Below are positions 1-8,269 of a DNA stretch of 64,000 nucleotides, one piece after another. The stretch is from the NCBI GenBank assembly GCA_035527845.1, contig DATKZT010000086.1, positions 42,226 through 106,225 on the forward strand. Direction: 5' to 3'. Both the position numbers and the translations under genes were made by a program. Source of the DNA: JAUWKC01 sp035527845 (lineage in GTDB: Bacteria > Planctomycetota > Phycisphaerae > Sedimentisphaerales > Anaerobacaceae). Under the pieces are notes generated by a model. The model did not search any database. It was not told the DNA's origin and was given only the letters and a program-made list of their open reading frames with translations. Positions within the stretch are counted from its first letter, which is position 1; every line of letters begins with the position of its first letter.

Positions 1-1
1 C

Positions 2-412
2 AAGAGATACGAAAAGCAACTGATGAAGCAATACTGGCAAAGTAGTCTTCTTTGGGCGGCCTTGCGGGCGCGGGCAAGGATGGGCGTTAAGGAAGATATT
101 GCACGTTGCATTGAGTTGGTGGAATCGCATCCGGATGAGGACTACAGAGTGGCATGGCTATTGGAGGAGTTGTCATATGTCCGCCAACCGGAAATTGTGG
201 ATTACTTGTATAGATACCTCAAGAGCGAGAAGGTCAGGGAATCCAAGGGGCCTGACACCGTGGTGGGCACGTATGCCCAACATGCGGCGAAGGCGCTGGC
301 GCAGATGCTCCGTGGATTTCCTGGCAGGAAGGATATCGGCGGCGATAAAGAGACAATCGAGCTTCGACGCAAATGGATGGCCGAGCAGAAAGACTGGGAC
401 ATCATCCGCTGA
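2..412 (+). CDS. C-terminal part of a helical-repeat hypothetical protein (5' truncated)
   Basis: The frame is open from the first bases of the window to a TGA at 412, so the start lies outside and at least 136 residues are visible. The peptide is alpha-helical in character, with Leu/Ala-rich amphipathic stretches and a pattern like the last repeats of a HEAT or TPR solenoid (for example RVAWLLEELSYV followed by EIVDYLYRYL). No catalytic motif is visible and I do not recognise the family. An internal ATG at 23 exists, but the continuous reading frame upstream makes it a poor start. The repeat-like nature is an inference from composition only. Confidence 0.55.
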   Translation, partial: KRYEKQLMKQYWQSSLLWAALRARARMGVKEDIARCIELVESHPDEDYRVAWLLEELSYVRQPEIVDYLYRYLKSEKVRESKGPDTVVGTYAQHAAKALAQMLRGFPGRKDIGGDKETIELRRKWMAEQKDWDIIR

Positions 413-816
413 CAGCGAACAAAGGCCAAAGCTCTCAGCGCCTCTCCTTGCATAATCGCGGCTTCCATCCCTTCTCCTGCCCCATCCGCTGTGCCCCGCA
501 TCCCCTTGCCCGCTTAGGAGTCCCATTAACAATCGAAAAACATACTTAGAGCCTATCCGAATTACCCCTGTAAACCAGAGAGTCGTTGTCATTCTGAGCG
601 CAGCGAAGAATCTCAAGCCCCCAGATAGGCTCTTTTCCCATTCGCCAGCCAGATGTTTCGCTTCGCTCAACATGACAATTACATATAGGTTATCAGGATA
701 GGCTCTTAAATTGAAAAAAAATCAGGATTAATTTTGCTTGTTCCAGCCGACTGCCTTACAATAGATTACGGTTATGGGCATAGTATCGTCGTGGCAATAG
801 ACAGGAGGCAAAAATC
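413..816. repeat. Intergenic region with a paired inverted dispersed repeat
   Basis: No gene is supported here apart from the promoter at its right end. A sequence reading TCATTCTGAGCGCAGCGAAG (about 590-609) recurs in inverted orientation at about 654-675 (CTTCGCTCAACATGAC), so the two can pair. GAGCCTATC at 549-557 is inverted as GATAGGCTC at 624-632 and again at 697-705, and the outer pair shares 11 bases (GGATAGGCTCT). The core belongs to a widely dispersed bacterial intergenic repeat style of the TCATTCTGAGCG...GAAGAATCT type. It resembles a small non-autonomous or REP-like element. No target duplication was established. Confidence 0.6.
734..762 (+). promoter_or_regulatory. Predicted sigma-70-type promoter of the prepilin-like gene
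   Basis: TTGCTT at 734-739 and TACAAT at 757-762 are separated by 17 bases. This is a good match to the -35/-10 arrangement, about 55 bases upstream of the ATG at 817. Prediction from pattern only. Confidence 0.5.
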
Positions 817-1623
817 ATGGCGGCACAGTCCACAAATCCTGGTCCCAAAACGCGCAGTCGCTGCAACCTCGCCTTTACACTTCTCGAGCTACTGGTTGTA
901 ATGTCGATCATTTCGCTGCTCATCTCAATCCTGCTTCCGAATCTCTCGGCAGCAAGGGAGCAGGCCAAACGGATGCACTGCGCGGCGAACCTCAAAAACC
1001 TCACCTACGCCTGGTACATGTACGGCGGCGATTACGACGGCAGGCTCTGCTCGGCGGATACCCAGTGGAACCTGCCCGGAAACAACTGGGTCGCCGACGG
1101 ACCCTTGATGCCCGGCAACGACGTGGGCGGCACACAGGACGCTCTCGAAGAAGGCGTGCTCTGGCCCTACGTAACCACCGCCGCGGCGTACAAGTGCGAA
1201 AGCGACCGCGGCCCCATGCTCCGAAGCTATTGCATCTCGCGAACGATGAACGGCAAACAGTGCAACTGCGAGCACGACAACATAAACCCCTTCAAGACCC
1301 TCGCCGGCATTTCGCGCACCGCCGCCAAAATGGTATTCGTTGACGCAGACAGCCAGGACCGGTGGATAGAAGGCTCGTTCGTCCCCCTCACACAGATTGA
1401 CGCCGACCCTCTCGAATGGTACTGCTCGCCGAGCAGAAACATAACCGCAAGACACGCCGACGGCTGCAACCTGTCCTTCGCCGACGGCCACTGGGAATAC
1501 TGGAAATACGAGGACCCGCGCACGGTCCAACTGGCTAAATGGCAGATTGACCCCGCCCAAGCATCGCCTGACAACCCGGACCTTCAGCGAATGGCTGAAT
1601 CCCTAAAGGGCAAGGAACAATAA
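817..1623 (+). CDS. Prepilin-type N-terminal methylation domain protein with H-x9-DG tail
   Basis: A 268-residue protein with a type IV pilin-like N-terminus: a short basic leader, then FTLLELLVVMSIISLLISIL, the usual prepilin peptidase site and hydrophobic helix (about residues 27-47). The C-terminal part has HADGCNLSFADGHW, the H-x9-DG motif found in the many pseudopilin-like proteins of planctomycetes. A clear AGGAGG at 803-808 precedes the ATG. Such proteins are expected to be processed by PilD and held in the membrane or a type II secretion-like pseudopilus; the individual role is unknown. It is followed by a small membrane protein 65 bases on, probably co-transcribed. The family assignment is secure, the function is not. 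Confidence 0.9.
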   Translation: MAAQSTNPGPKTRSRCNLAFTLLELLVVMSIISLLISILLPNLSAAREQAKRMHCAANLKNLTYAWYMYGGDYDGRLCSADTQWNLPGNNWVADGPLMPGNDVGGTQDALEEGVLWPYVTTAAAYKCESDRGPMLRSYCISRTMNGKQCNCEHDNINPFKTLAGISRTAAKMVFVDADSQDRWIEGSFVPLTQIDADPLEWYCSPSRNITARHADGCNLSFADGHWEYWKYEDPRTVQLAKWQIDPAQASPDNPDLQRMAESLKGKEQ

Positions 1624-1688
1624 GAGCCGACCCGCTGCTTCCATTCGAAGGCGTCCCTTCGGCTCACAACCGATTGGAGAATAACGAA

Positions 1689-2258
1689 ATGATGAGGCTG
1701 CCAGGCTGGCTGGGGTATGAAGTCAAAGAAAAGCTCTACCGGCTGAGCCCCGGCAAATGGATCAACGACAACCGGCGACTCGTCACGGTAGCCGCCCTTC
1801 TACCCATAGTGCTGATGCTGGTGACAGCAATTACTTGTTTCTGGCCCCACACCCCCAAAAGCCTCAAACCCCAGACAAAGGAATGGTTCTACGACCTCAA
1901 TACCGGCAACCTTTTCACCGCCGACAAGACCCTCATCCCCCCGATCGAGACGCCATCAGGCCCGCTGCCCAGCGGTGAGCCCGCCGGCGTCAAGGCCTGT
2001 GTCCTCGCCTACGCAGACCCCACCAATCAATCAAACCGCTTCGTCGGCTTCCTCGAAAAAGCAAATCCCCGCGCACAATCCGCCGGCACCGCTGACGCCA
2101 ACAGCGGCGCACGCCAATGGGGACACGCCCGACTCATTCGCAGACTTGAAGATGCCGAATGGGTCCAGGCCGACAGCCCCGAAGGGCGAGAGATTCTCGA
2201 AGAAGCCTTCGCACCCGACCCAAACGGAGAGCGCCCCCACTACGTCCGCCCCCACTAA
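1689..2258 (+). CDS. Single-pass membrane protein of unknown function, next to the prepilin-like gene
   Basis: About 189 residues from the ATG at 1689, which is preceded at 9 bases by GGAG (1676-1679). The longer frame would begin with TTG at 1674 and overlaps this ribosome binding site, so I prefer 1689. A cytoplasmic basic N-terminus leads into one membrane helix (VTVAALLPIVLMLVTAITCF, about residues 32-51). An extracytoplasmic domain of about 135 residues follows, with FYDLNTGNLF near its start. This layout is common for planctomycete companions of prepilin-like proteins. No enzyme motif is seen. Partner role in the same pseudopilus is an inference from position. Confidence 0.7.
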   Translation: MMRLPGWLGYEVKEKLYRLSPGKWINDNRRLVTVAALLPIVLMLVTAITCFWPHTPKSLKPQTKEWFYDLNTGNLFTADKTLIPPIETPSGPLPSGEPAGVKACVLAYADPTNQSNRFVGFLEKANPRAQSAGTADANSGARQWGHARLIRRLEDAEWVQADSPEGREILEEAFAPDPNGERPHYVRPH

Positions 2259-2575
2259 CTGTACCCGCACCCCATAAGCGCACGGCCCTCGCACCATGGC
2301 ACATCCTAATAGAGATCAACATCTGCGGCTACTTCCGCCAAACCAACGTCGGACAAGCCCGGCACACAGACGCCAAATACATTTATACCCCCCCCAATCC
2401 CAAGACGACCCCGTTTAGCCCTCGCCGCCCCGGCCACCCAACACCCTCATCTCCTGATTCCCTCATCACCTCCCACCTGATACCCTGATGTCCCGATACC
2501 CTCATTTTCCTTTCTAATTGCCCCCCCCTGCTCATCCACGCATCCACGCTCCAACCCGCCACCTTATTCGGTGTG
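2259..2575. other. Convergent intergenic region, nothing recognised
   Basis: About 317 bases between the end of the membrane-protein gene and the end of ftsI. The plus strand is pyrimidine-rich with repeated CCCTCAT/CCTGAT words. I see no convincing gene, hairpin terminator or RNA. Confidence 0.5.
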
Positions 2576-4306
2576 TTACCGTGCCATTGCTATTGTTCCG
2601 GCCTGCTCAGCTCGAGGCGGCACCTTCAGATACATGAGCGTCCTCTCCAGAATCTTCGCCGCCACCGGCGAGGCCACCGCTCCGCCGGTATAGCCCTTGC
2701 CCAGGCTCTTTTTCGGCTTGCGAATCGAAACCAGCACCACCACCGCCGGCGCCTCCGCCGGCGCCCCGCAGATAAACGACGCCATATAATCGTCATCAGA
2801 ATATCCCCTCTCGTTGGGCTTGGCGATGTTTGCCGTCCCCGTCTTGCCGAATACCTGCCACTTCTCCAATTTCGCCCGCTTGCCCGTCCCCTCATTGACC
2901 ACCCCAACCAGCGCGTCACTCACAATCCACATGGCTACCTCCGGCTTGACCACAAAACCCACGCCCGTGTTCTCAGGCCGCCGCAGCTTCGTTATCCTAC
3001 CGTCATTGTCCACCACCGCACGAACTACATAAGGCCGAACCGAGTGACCGCCGTTCGCCAATATGCAGAATGCACGAACCAGTTGTATCGCCGTCACCGT
3101 AATCTCCTGCCCGAAAGGTATACGCGTCACGCTGTAGCCCGTCCACTGCCCAGGCCCACGCAAAAGTCCCTCGGTCTCACCAGGCAAATCAACTCCCGTC
3201 CGCCGACCGAACCCGAAAAGCTCCAGGCCCCGGTGCAGCTTCTCCCTGCCCACCCGCTGACCGATCTTCGCCATCCCGATGTTGCTCGACTTAATCAGAA
3301 TCTCACGCACCGTCAGGTTTCCGAAACCCTCTCTGTACTCCCCGATGCTGCCGAAACCACGACCCCGATAATGCCCGTTCTCGCAGAATATCTTCTCATG
3401 CCTGTTCACAATGCCGGCATCCAGCGCAATCGCCGCCGCCACAGGCTTTATAATACTGCCCGGCTCGAACTGGTCGCTCAGCGCACGGTTGCGAAACGTA
3501 TTCGGGTCAGAAAAACGAATGTCATTCGGCTCGAAATCCGGAAGCGAGACCATCGCCAGTATCGCACCGGTCACCGGCTCGGCCACAACTGCGATAGCCG
3601 CCTCCGCCTCATATTTCTCGTACTGCGACTTGAGCTCCGAACGGGCAAACTGCTGTATCGTCGCGTCCAGCGCCAGTATTATTCCGACACCGTCGCTGTA
3701 CTCGCCGTTGTGTTCTTTCAGCACAAGGGGCCGCCGGCGCGCGTCCGCCAAGAATATATTCCGCCGCGGCAGCCCCGCCAGCTCCTTGTCGTACTCCAGC
3801 TCCAGCCCGGTCAGACCACGGTTGTCGAGACTTGTAAAGCCCACCACGTGCGCCGACAGACGCCCCATCGGGTACACCCGCCGCCACTCCGACTCCACAC
3901 CGATCCCATAGATGCCGCGCACCTGCCGGCACTCCTCTTCACTCGCGCCCTCCTTCAGGTTCGCAAAACCAGGATTGCCGCTCTCGGTAATTACCCTCAA
4001 AATGTCCTCAGATTGCATGCCCACTATCGGGACCAGCCTCCGCGATACTTCCTCCGGATTCTTGATCACCCGCGGCTCGGCAAAAATCATCTGTTCCTTA
4101 TTGCTCGCCGCCAGGACCCTGCCGCGACAGTCGAGTATTGCACCCCTATGGGGTTTCTGCGTCACCAGCTTCCGCTGCTGGCGAACAGAAATGTCCAGGT
4201 ACTGCCCCCCCTTGAAGTACTGTAAATAAAAACACCGTCCACCCAGACCAAGAAAGGCCGTCATCAATAGCAGTAACAGAAAAATGGTGAGGCGAACGAT
4301 TCTCAA
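2576..4306 (-). CDS. ftsI: Peptidoglycan transpeptidase, class B PBP (FtsI/PBP3-like)
   Basis: 576 residues. An N-terminal membrane helix (LTIFLLLLLMTAFLGLGG) is followed by the PBP dimerisation region, containing RGAILDCRGRVLA (residues 54-66), and the transpeptidase domain. The three active-site motifs are present: SIIK at 284-287, SSN at 340-342 and KTG at 488-490. No PASTA domains follow. It crosslinks septal peptidoglycan in the periplasm during division. It lies last in a mraZ-rsmH-ftsL-like-ftsI cluster, so FtsI is more likely than another class B PBP. The presence of a dedicated septal transpeptidase fits Phycisphaerae-type planctomycetes that retain peptidoglycan genes. Confidence 0.92.
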   Translation of the reverse strand: MRIVRLTIFLLLLLMTAFLGLGGRCFYLQYFKGGQYLDISVRQQRKLVTQKPHRGAILDCRGRVLAASNKEQMIFAEPRVIKNPEEVSRRLVPIVGMQSEDILRVITESGNPGFANLKEGASEEECRQVRGIYGIGVESEWRRVYPMGRLSAHVVGFTSLDNRGLTGLELEYDKELAGLPRRNIFLADARRRPLVLKEHNGEYSDGVGIILALDATIQQFARSELKSQYEKYEAEAAIAVVAEPVTGAILAMVSLPDFEPNDIRFSDPNTFRNRALSDQFEPGSIIKPVAAAIALDAGIVNRHEKIFCENGHYRGRGFGSIGEYREGFGNLTVREILIKSSNIGMAKIGQRVGREKLHRGLELFGFGRRTGVDLPGETEGLLRGPGQWTGYSVTRIPFGQEITVTAIQLVRAFCILANGGHSVRPYVVRAVVDNDGRITKLRRPENTGVGFVVKPEVAMWIVSDALVGVVNEGTGKRAKLEKWQVFGKTGTANIAKPNERGYSDDDYMASFICGAPAEAPAVVVLVSIRKPKKSLGKGYTGGAVASPVAAKILERTLMYLKVPPRAEQAGTIAMAR

Positions 4307-4409
4307 TTTGACCTATGCGCCGCAAATGAGTCTACTGGTCTTACTACTGCTCCGGCACAACTCCAATAATGGATGTCACGACAAACGCGCCCGCCGGTCC
4401 CCAAACCTC

Positions 4410-4625
4410 TCAACGGTCCACCCGCTCAGAGATGGCCGCCGGATTAAGCAAATTCTCTACCTGAAGCTGCTTCTGCCAAAGCCGCTGCTTCAGCCGGCCC
4501 TGCTCCGCATTCACCGCACAAAGCTGATAGAAAATGCGATGGTTCGCGCTCCGCACCAGCACCGTAAGGATTAATACCGCCGTGACAAAAAAAGTAACAA
4601 AAATAAACCGAAACCGAGATGTCAT
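4410..4625 (-). CDS. Small FtsL-like membrane protein
   Basis: 71 residues: a short basic N-terminus, one membrane helix (FIFVTFFVTAVLILTVLV), then a heptad-like stretch from about residue 35 (NAEQGRLKQRLWQKQLQVENL) that should form a coiled coil. This size and layout, and the place directly before ftsI in a dcw-like cluster, are those of FtsL, which bridges FtsB/FtsQ to FtsW/FtsI. FtsL sequences are too variable to confirm by eye, so the name is positional. The stop lies about 100 bases before the ftsI start. Confidence 0.7.
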   Translation of the reverse strand: MTSRFRFIFVTFFVTAVLILTVLVRSANHRIFYQLCAVNAEQGRLKQRLWQKQLQVENLLNPAAISERVDR

Positions 4626-4673
4626 CTATCACTTCTTGTCGTACGCGTCGCCGCACGGCACAAATATGCCAGC

Positions 4674-5498
4674 CTACCGCGCCGGTATTCTCAAGCTCGT
4701 CCCAACAACAACCTCGTCCTCATTCTTCAGCCTGTCCTGGTTGAGCTTGAATATCTCCTTGTAGCGATTGCCGTCCCCCAACTGCTGCGCCGCTATCTTC
4801 CAAAGGTTATCACCTTCCTTGACCACATACTCTGTGCCCGACTTTGCCGACGAGCCGCCCAGAAGTATCTCCCCGATCGATCTGCGCGTCTCGAACATCG
4901 ACCCGCCGAAAATACCCGCCTGTTGTGGCTGACTCGGACCCATCAGCGCCGGAATCAGGAGGTTTTGCCCCACGAGAATCTCGTCCGCCGACTTCAAAAT
5001 CTTGCGGTTCGCCTCGAATATCCGCATCACGTTCACTCTTTTGTTGCCCTCTTCGGGCCCATAGAATTTCTGCGCGATGGTGGCCAGAATATCGCCCTCG
5101 CCGACAGTATACACCTTAGGCCACACCTCCCGCACCACATCCACACTCGGCGGCGGTGCCTGAACTGATTCCGGCGGATTCAACATCCCCGGCCTTGAAC
5201 CCTCCACCTCCCCCGAGGCGCCACCCGGCAACGGTGTTGAGTACCGCGCATACGATGCGTCGCCAGACATGCCCACAGGCAGCGGACCATTGTATCTTAT
5301 TATCGGCTCATTCTGTTCGATAACCTTCCGCTCCTCTGCTGCAAGACCAAGCTGCCGGTTCTGAGTCTCCAGCATCCGGTTCGTCAAATCATTGTTCTCA
5401 CGGTTGCTGCCAAAACGCGGAAGTCCGTTGATGATGAACGCTATGATGAATATGAAAACCAAACCTAAAAGTAATCCAATCTTCGCGTCGGAAGTCAT
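4674..5498 (-). CDS. Membrane-anchored protein with two LysM domains
   Basis: 274 residues. A signal-anchor helix (IGLLLGLVFIFIIAFIINGLP) is followed by a Pro/Gly-rich linker. Two LysM-type domains follow, one starting YTVGEGDILATIAQKFYG (about residue 130) and one YVVKEGDNLWKIAAQQLGDG (about 223). Both end in the usual LxIPA motif. LysM domains bind N-acetylglucosamine-containing glycans, chiefly peptidoglycan. The position between rsmH and the ftsL-like gene suggests a role in septal wall binding or regulation, though no enzymatic domain is present. GGGGAG lies about 9 bases before the ATG. Confidence 0.85.
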   Translation of the reverse strand: MTSDAKIGLLLGLVFIFIIAFIINGLPRFGSNRENNDLTNRMLETQNRQLGLAAEERKVIEQNEPIIRYNGPLPVGMSGDASYARYSTPLPGGASGEVEGSRPGMLNPPESVQAPPPSVDVVREVWPKVYTVGEGDILATIAQKFYGPEEGNKRVNVMRIFEANRKILKSADEILVGQNLLIPALMGPSQPQQAGIFGGSMFETRRSIGEILLGGSSAKSGTEYVVKEGDNLWKIAAQQLGDGNRYKEIFKLNQDRLKNEDEVVVGTSLRIPAR

Positions 5499-5518
5499 AA
5501 CACAAACTCCCCTTTCTC

Positions 5519-6424
5519 TTACTGTCTCTCTGCTATCCTTAGCTTCGCGCTGCGCGCCCGCCGGTTCTCGGTGATTTCGCCACGCGAAGGAGCGATCGGC
5601 TTGCTCGTGATAACCTTATAATTCCCACTCTTCTCATTCTGTCTGAAATTCTTCTTCACCAGACCGTCTTCAAGGCTGTGGTAGCTGATAACAGCTATGC
5701 GCCCCTTTGGCTTCAGTATACCGGGTGCCGCCGCCAGCAGCCTCTCCAGATTCTCAAGCTCATTGTTCACCGCTATCCGCAGCGCCTGAAACGTCCGCGT
5801 CGCAGGGTGCAGCCGACCCCTTCCGCCCGGCGCCGCCCTGGCCAGCGCCCGACTCACTATCGACGCCAGCTCACCCGTCGTCCGAATCGAACGCCTCCCA
5901 CGCTCTGCCACGATAAAACGCGCAATACGCCGCGATCCACGCTCCCCCCCGAAGCGATATATCAAATCAGCCAACGATTTCTCGTCCGTTTCTCTAATTA
6001 TATCGGCTGCGCTCCGCTTTAATCTTTTATCAATTCTCATGTCAAGAGTCATATTTGACTGAAAACTGAGCCCAAGCTCCGCATCTCCAAGTTGGGCCGA
6101 GCTCAACCCCAAATCCGCCAAGATAAAATCCACCCGCCCTATGCCCTTTTCGACGAGCTTCTCAGCGATTTCTGAGAAGTTCGCACAAATCAGAATGACC
6201 TTGCACCCAAGCTCCCTCAAAATAAAATGGGCCCTGCGGATAGATTTAGCATCAACGTCCAGACCAACAACGACACCATCAGGGCCCAATTTTTGGCCGA
6301 ACAGTAAACTATGACCTCCTTGTCCTATGGTCGCATCGACCACTACCCCGTCCGGTGGTAAGTTTACGTGTTCGGCCAGCTCATTTACAAGAACGGGTAT
6401 GTGTTCTATCGTCGAACCATTCAC
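5519..6424 (-). CDS. rsmH: 16S rRNA (cytosine(1402)-N(4))-methyltransferase RsmH
   Basis: 301 residues beginning with a GTG codon (MNGSTIEHIPVLVNE). The SAM-binding motif VVDATIGQGGHS, the block ILADLGLSSAQLGD and the near-C-terminal ISYHSLEDGLVK are all characteristic of RsmH/MraW. It methylates C1402 of 16S rRNA in the decoding centre. Length is typical. It follows mraZ and a 69-codon gene in the usual dcw position, with a gap of about 80 bases. Confidence 0.95.
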   Translation of the reverse strand: MNGSTIEHIPVLVNELAEHVNLPPDGVVVDATIGQGGHSLLFGQKLGPDGVVVGLDVDAKSIRRAHFILRELGCKVILICANFSEIAEKLVEKGIGRVDFILADLGLSSAQLGDAELGLSFQSNMTLDMRIDKRLKRSAADIIRETDEKSLADLIYRFGGERGSRRIARFIVAERGRRSIRTTGELASIVSRALARAAPGGRGRLHPATRTFQALRIAVNNELENLERLLAAAPGILKPKGRIAVISYHSLEDGLVKKNFRQNEKSGNYKVITSKPIAPSRGEITENRRARSAKLRIAERQ

Positions 6425-6506
6425 TTTTCGCTTATTATGCCCCGTCGCACGCCGCCTCTCGGCACTCTCTCACATCCTTAAACACGACCGTGCGACCAAC
6501 CACGTC

Positions 6507-6716
6507 TTAACCCACAGCCAACACGCTTTTCTCACGTTTGAGCTTCTTGACGGCAGGCGAAAAACCGATCTCTGCAAACACTCCGCTGGCCTTCCTTAGC
6601 CGTTCCAGCCGTTCCCCAAGTACCGCCAGCGACGCAAACGTCTGCTCGTCAACGCTCCTTTGCCCGCAAAGGCTCTGCTCCACTATCCGACAATGATCCA
6701 AATCCATTTCAATCAT
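6507..6716 (-). CDS. Small hypothetical protein between mraZ and rsmH
   Basis: 69 residues from the ATG at 6714-6716, chosen because AGAGGAGG (6721-6728 on the complement) precedes it. A TTG-initiated extension of five codons would contain that ribosome binding site. The start overlaps the mraZ stop by 8 bases, indicating translational coupling. The product is soluble and helical, with a Leu/Arg-rich stretch (LGERLERLRKASGVF) and a lysine-rich tail. It is not a known dcw protein to my recognition and carries no visible motif. Confidence 0.65.
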   Translation of the reverse strand: MIEMDLDHCRIVEQSLCGQRSVDEQTFASLAVLGERLERLRKASGVFAEIGFSPAVKKLKREKSVLAVG

Positions 6717-7209
6717 GTTGCCTCCTCTCAAGTGTCAGACCTTCCCGGCCTTCGTTCTGAAGCACTACCTGTCGTGCCTGAGACACCTGTTGTTGATATT
6801 GACTTATATGATCCGCGAGGTACTTTTCCCAGTCCTCGCTGTTCCACAATTCAATATGGTCCCGTACTCCCAATAACGTGATACGCTCCTTCAGCCTCGC
6901 TCGCACCCGAAGCCTTTCGTTCAGCAGCAGCCGACCCTGCCGGTCAAGCTCAACCTTGCTCGCCAATGCGAAGCTTATACGCTCGAACGCCACCGTCTCG
7001 TCCGCAGGCTGCCCCTCTGGCGCCGCTGCCAGAGCTATCTGCTCGAAATACTTCTCCGGATAAAGGCACAGTATCCCGTTCGTACCAAACACTAAGTAGA
7101 AATTGCTGCCGTGTTCCTCCGCGTCGATCTGATTCCGAAGCCTGTTCGAAATCAGCACTCGGCTCTTGTTGTCTATCACGTGCTCGTATTCGCCTGTTAA
7201 TAACAACAT
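6709..7209 (-). CDS. mraZ: Transcriptional regulator MraZ
   Basis: 166 residues, near the family norm of about 145-165. Two SpoVT-AbrB-like halves each carry the DxxxR signature: DNKSR at residues 13-17 and DRQGR in the second half. MraZ forms ring-shaped oligomers and represses its own dcw operon by binding tandem TGGGN-type boxes upstream. Matching boxes lie just upstream here at 7250-7285. It is the first gene of the cluster running to ftsI. Confidence 0.95.
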   Translation of the reverse strand: MLLLTGEYEHVIDNKSRVLISNRLRNQIDAEEHGSNFYLVFGTNGILCLYPEKYFEQIALAAAPEGQPADETVAFERISFALASKVELDRQGRLLLNERLRVRARLKERITLLGVRDHIELWNSEDWEKYLADHISQYQQQVSQARQVVLQNEGREGLTLERRQHD

Positions 7210-7243
7210 GGCTTCTGCCCCACTAAGTCATACAGCATAGGGA

Positions 7244-7285
7244 AAACTAACCACTTCTTACCACTATGTCAACCATCTATCCCAC
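7244..7285 (-). promoter_or_regulatory. dcw promoter interleaved with MraZ-type boxes
   Basis: On the minus strand TTGACA (complement of 7267-7272) is followed after exactly 17 bases by TAGTTT (7244-7249), a perfect -35 and weak -10. GTGGG/TGGT boxes lie at 7281-7285, 7271-7275, 7260-7264 and 7250-7254, spaced 10 to 11 bases apart and overlapping the promoter. This is the arrangement expected for MraZ autorepression. A fifth GTGGG lies at 7219-7223, near the ribosome binding region. Confidence 0.65.
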
Positions 7286-7690
7286 TTTTTATTAATTTTT
7301 TTTCAAAATTCTATTATAGGACCTTCTCCGCAAACCCCTAATTCAAGCTCCCACAAGCCGTTATGAAATTTCCGCCCTTATTCTTATCCCGCATTATTTT
7401 ATACCCACCGCGCGCATTCCGCACCGGCCGCCCCAACATTCCACATTCTTTGTTGGATGCCTGTTGGCCGCAGGCGGATTCGATATTCCTTTCCTCGCAC
7501 CCCTGCCTGTCCCCCGCCCCCGGACTTGTCCGCGGGTGCACTTCATATTTGTAGGTAGGAAGGCAGGCTATCGGGCTTGTATGGTCGTGCAGGCCTTTCG
7601 AGGGGGGCTGGATTCCCGCTTTCGCGGGAATGACAACGGGGGGAAACGATTCGGGAAGAAACGGGGGCAATGATACGGGCAAAGAATCCA
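7286..7690. repeat. Gene-poor stretch with palindromic repeats
   Basis: No gene is supported. An 8-base perfect stem (ATTCCCGC / GCGGGAAT) with a TTTC loop lies at 7612-7631. It is a member of the widespread TCATTCCCGCGAAAGCGGGA palindrome family read on the minus strand. A second dyad (GGAC/GTCC flanked by C and G runs) is at about 7524-7540. The palindrome family is generally dispersed in intergenic DNA, and here it abuts the truncated transposase to its right. Confidence 0.55.
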
Positions 7691-7893
7691 CCTACAAACG
7701 TGAATCGCACCCCTTGTCCGCCGATCTCGAAAGTCAGGTGCAAGTTTCCCCCGGGCCTTCGCTGCCTTTGTAGAGACTTTTGCATCTGCTCAATATCCGT
7801 CCCAAGCCGGGTGCACTTGTCTCTTTTGCCTTTTTGCACCACGCAGGCCACTGTTTTCTTGCTGTCAATGTCGAATCCGATATACTTGTCCAT
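7691..7893 (-). pseudogene. Truncated IS110-family transposase (N-terminal remnant)
   Basis: Reading leftwards from the ATG at 7891-7893, the peptide MDKYIGFDIDSKKTVACVVQ, and a little further LHLTFEIGGQ, matches the N-terminal DEDD (RuvC-like) start of IS110-family transposases. The match stops after about 60 residues and the frame runs on into palindromic repeat sequence, so the catalytic core and the C-terminal serine-containing domain are missing. It is a dead fragment. The rest of the element is not visible elsewhere in the window. Confidence 0.75.
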
Positions 7894-8269
7894 ATCGAGC
7901 CTCCTGTAAAAAAGGTTATTGTGGCGTTTAACCACGACCACGTAAAAAACTGGCACAACCAATGATCCCGTAAATCATAACCTGCCGCAGGAGCCTCCGG
8001 TTTTATAGCTTATCTCGTAGTCGCATGATTTATGAAATGCTGTACTATTGCGGCGGTGTCGGGCAGGTCTTTTAAGCGACTCAGAGGCAAAAGGTGCCAG
8101 AAGGTCCCTCAGAGCAGGGGCGATAACGAACCACGCCAAACCTTGCTTGGTGAGTATGGCAATGGTAGTATTGCTGCGTTAAGCCGAAGGCTTGAAGAAG
8201 GTGGAAAACACATGTGTTCGCCGTTTATATCTAATGGCAGCCTGTTATAGAGTAAGCTGAGGGACGAAA
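7894..8269. other. Leader region of the hemX-hemA-ahbC genes, no recognised RNA class
   Basis: About 375 bases upstream of the hemX-like gene. It shows several local dyads (AACACATGTGTT near 8206-8217, GCCGAAGGC, CCAA...TTGG) and could form a structured leader. I could not match it to a known riboswitch consensus, and an 8032-8250 frame in it has no protein-like features. The nearest unit to the transposase remnant may be its outer flank. Confidence 0.35.

Noticed and set aside
2573..4225. Plus-strand frame of 550 codons opposite ftsI
   Set aside because: It is antisense to a clear PBP gene and is rich in Arg/His/Pro, typical of shadow frames.
7338..7962. Two minus-strand frames (117 and 139 codons) near the transposase remnant
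   Set aside because: Outside the IS110-like part they read through palindromic repeats (a CHSRESGNP-type translation), which is a known spurious signal.
8032..8250. Small frame of 72 codons upstream of the hemX-like gene
   Set aside because: No ribosome binding site, no family features, and the region reads better as a leader.
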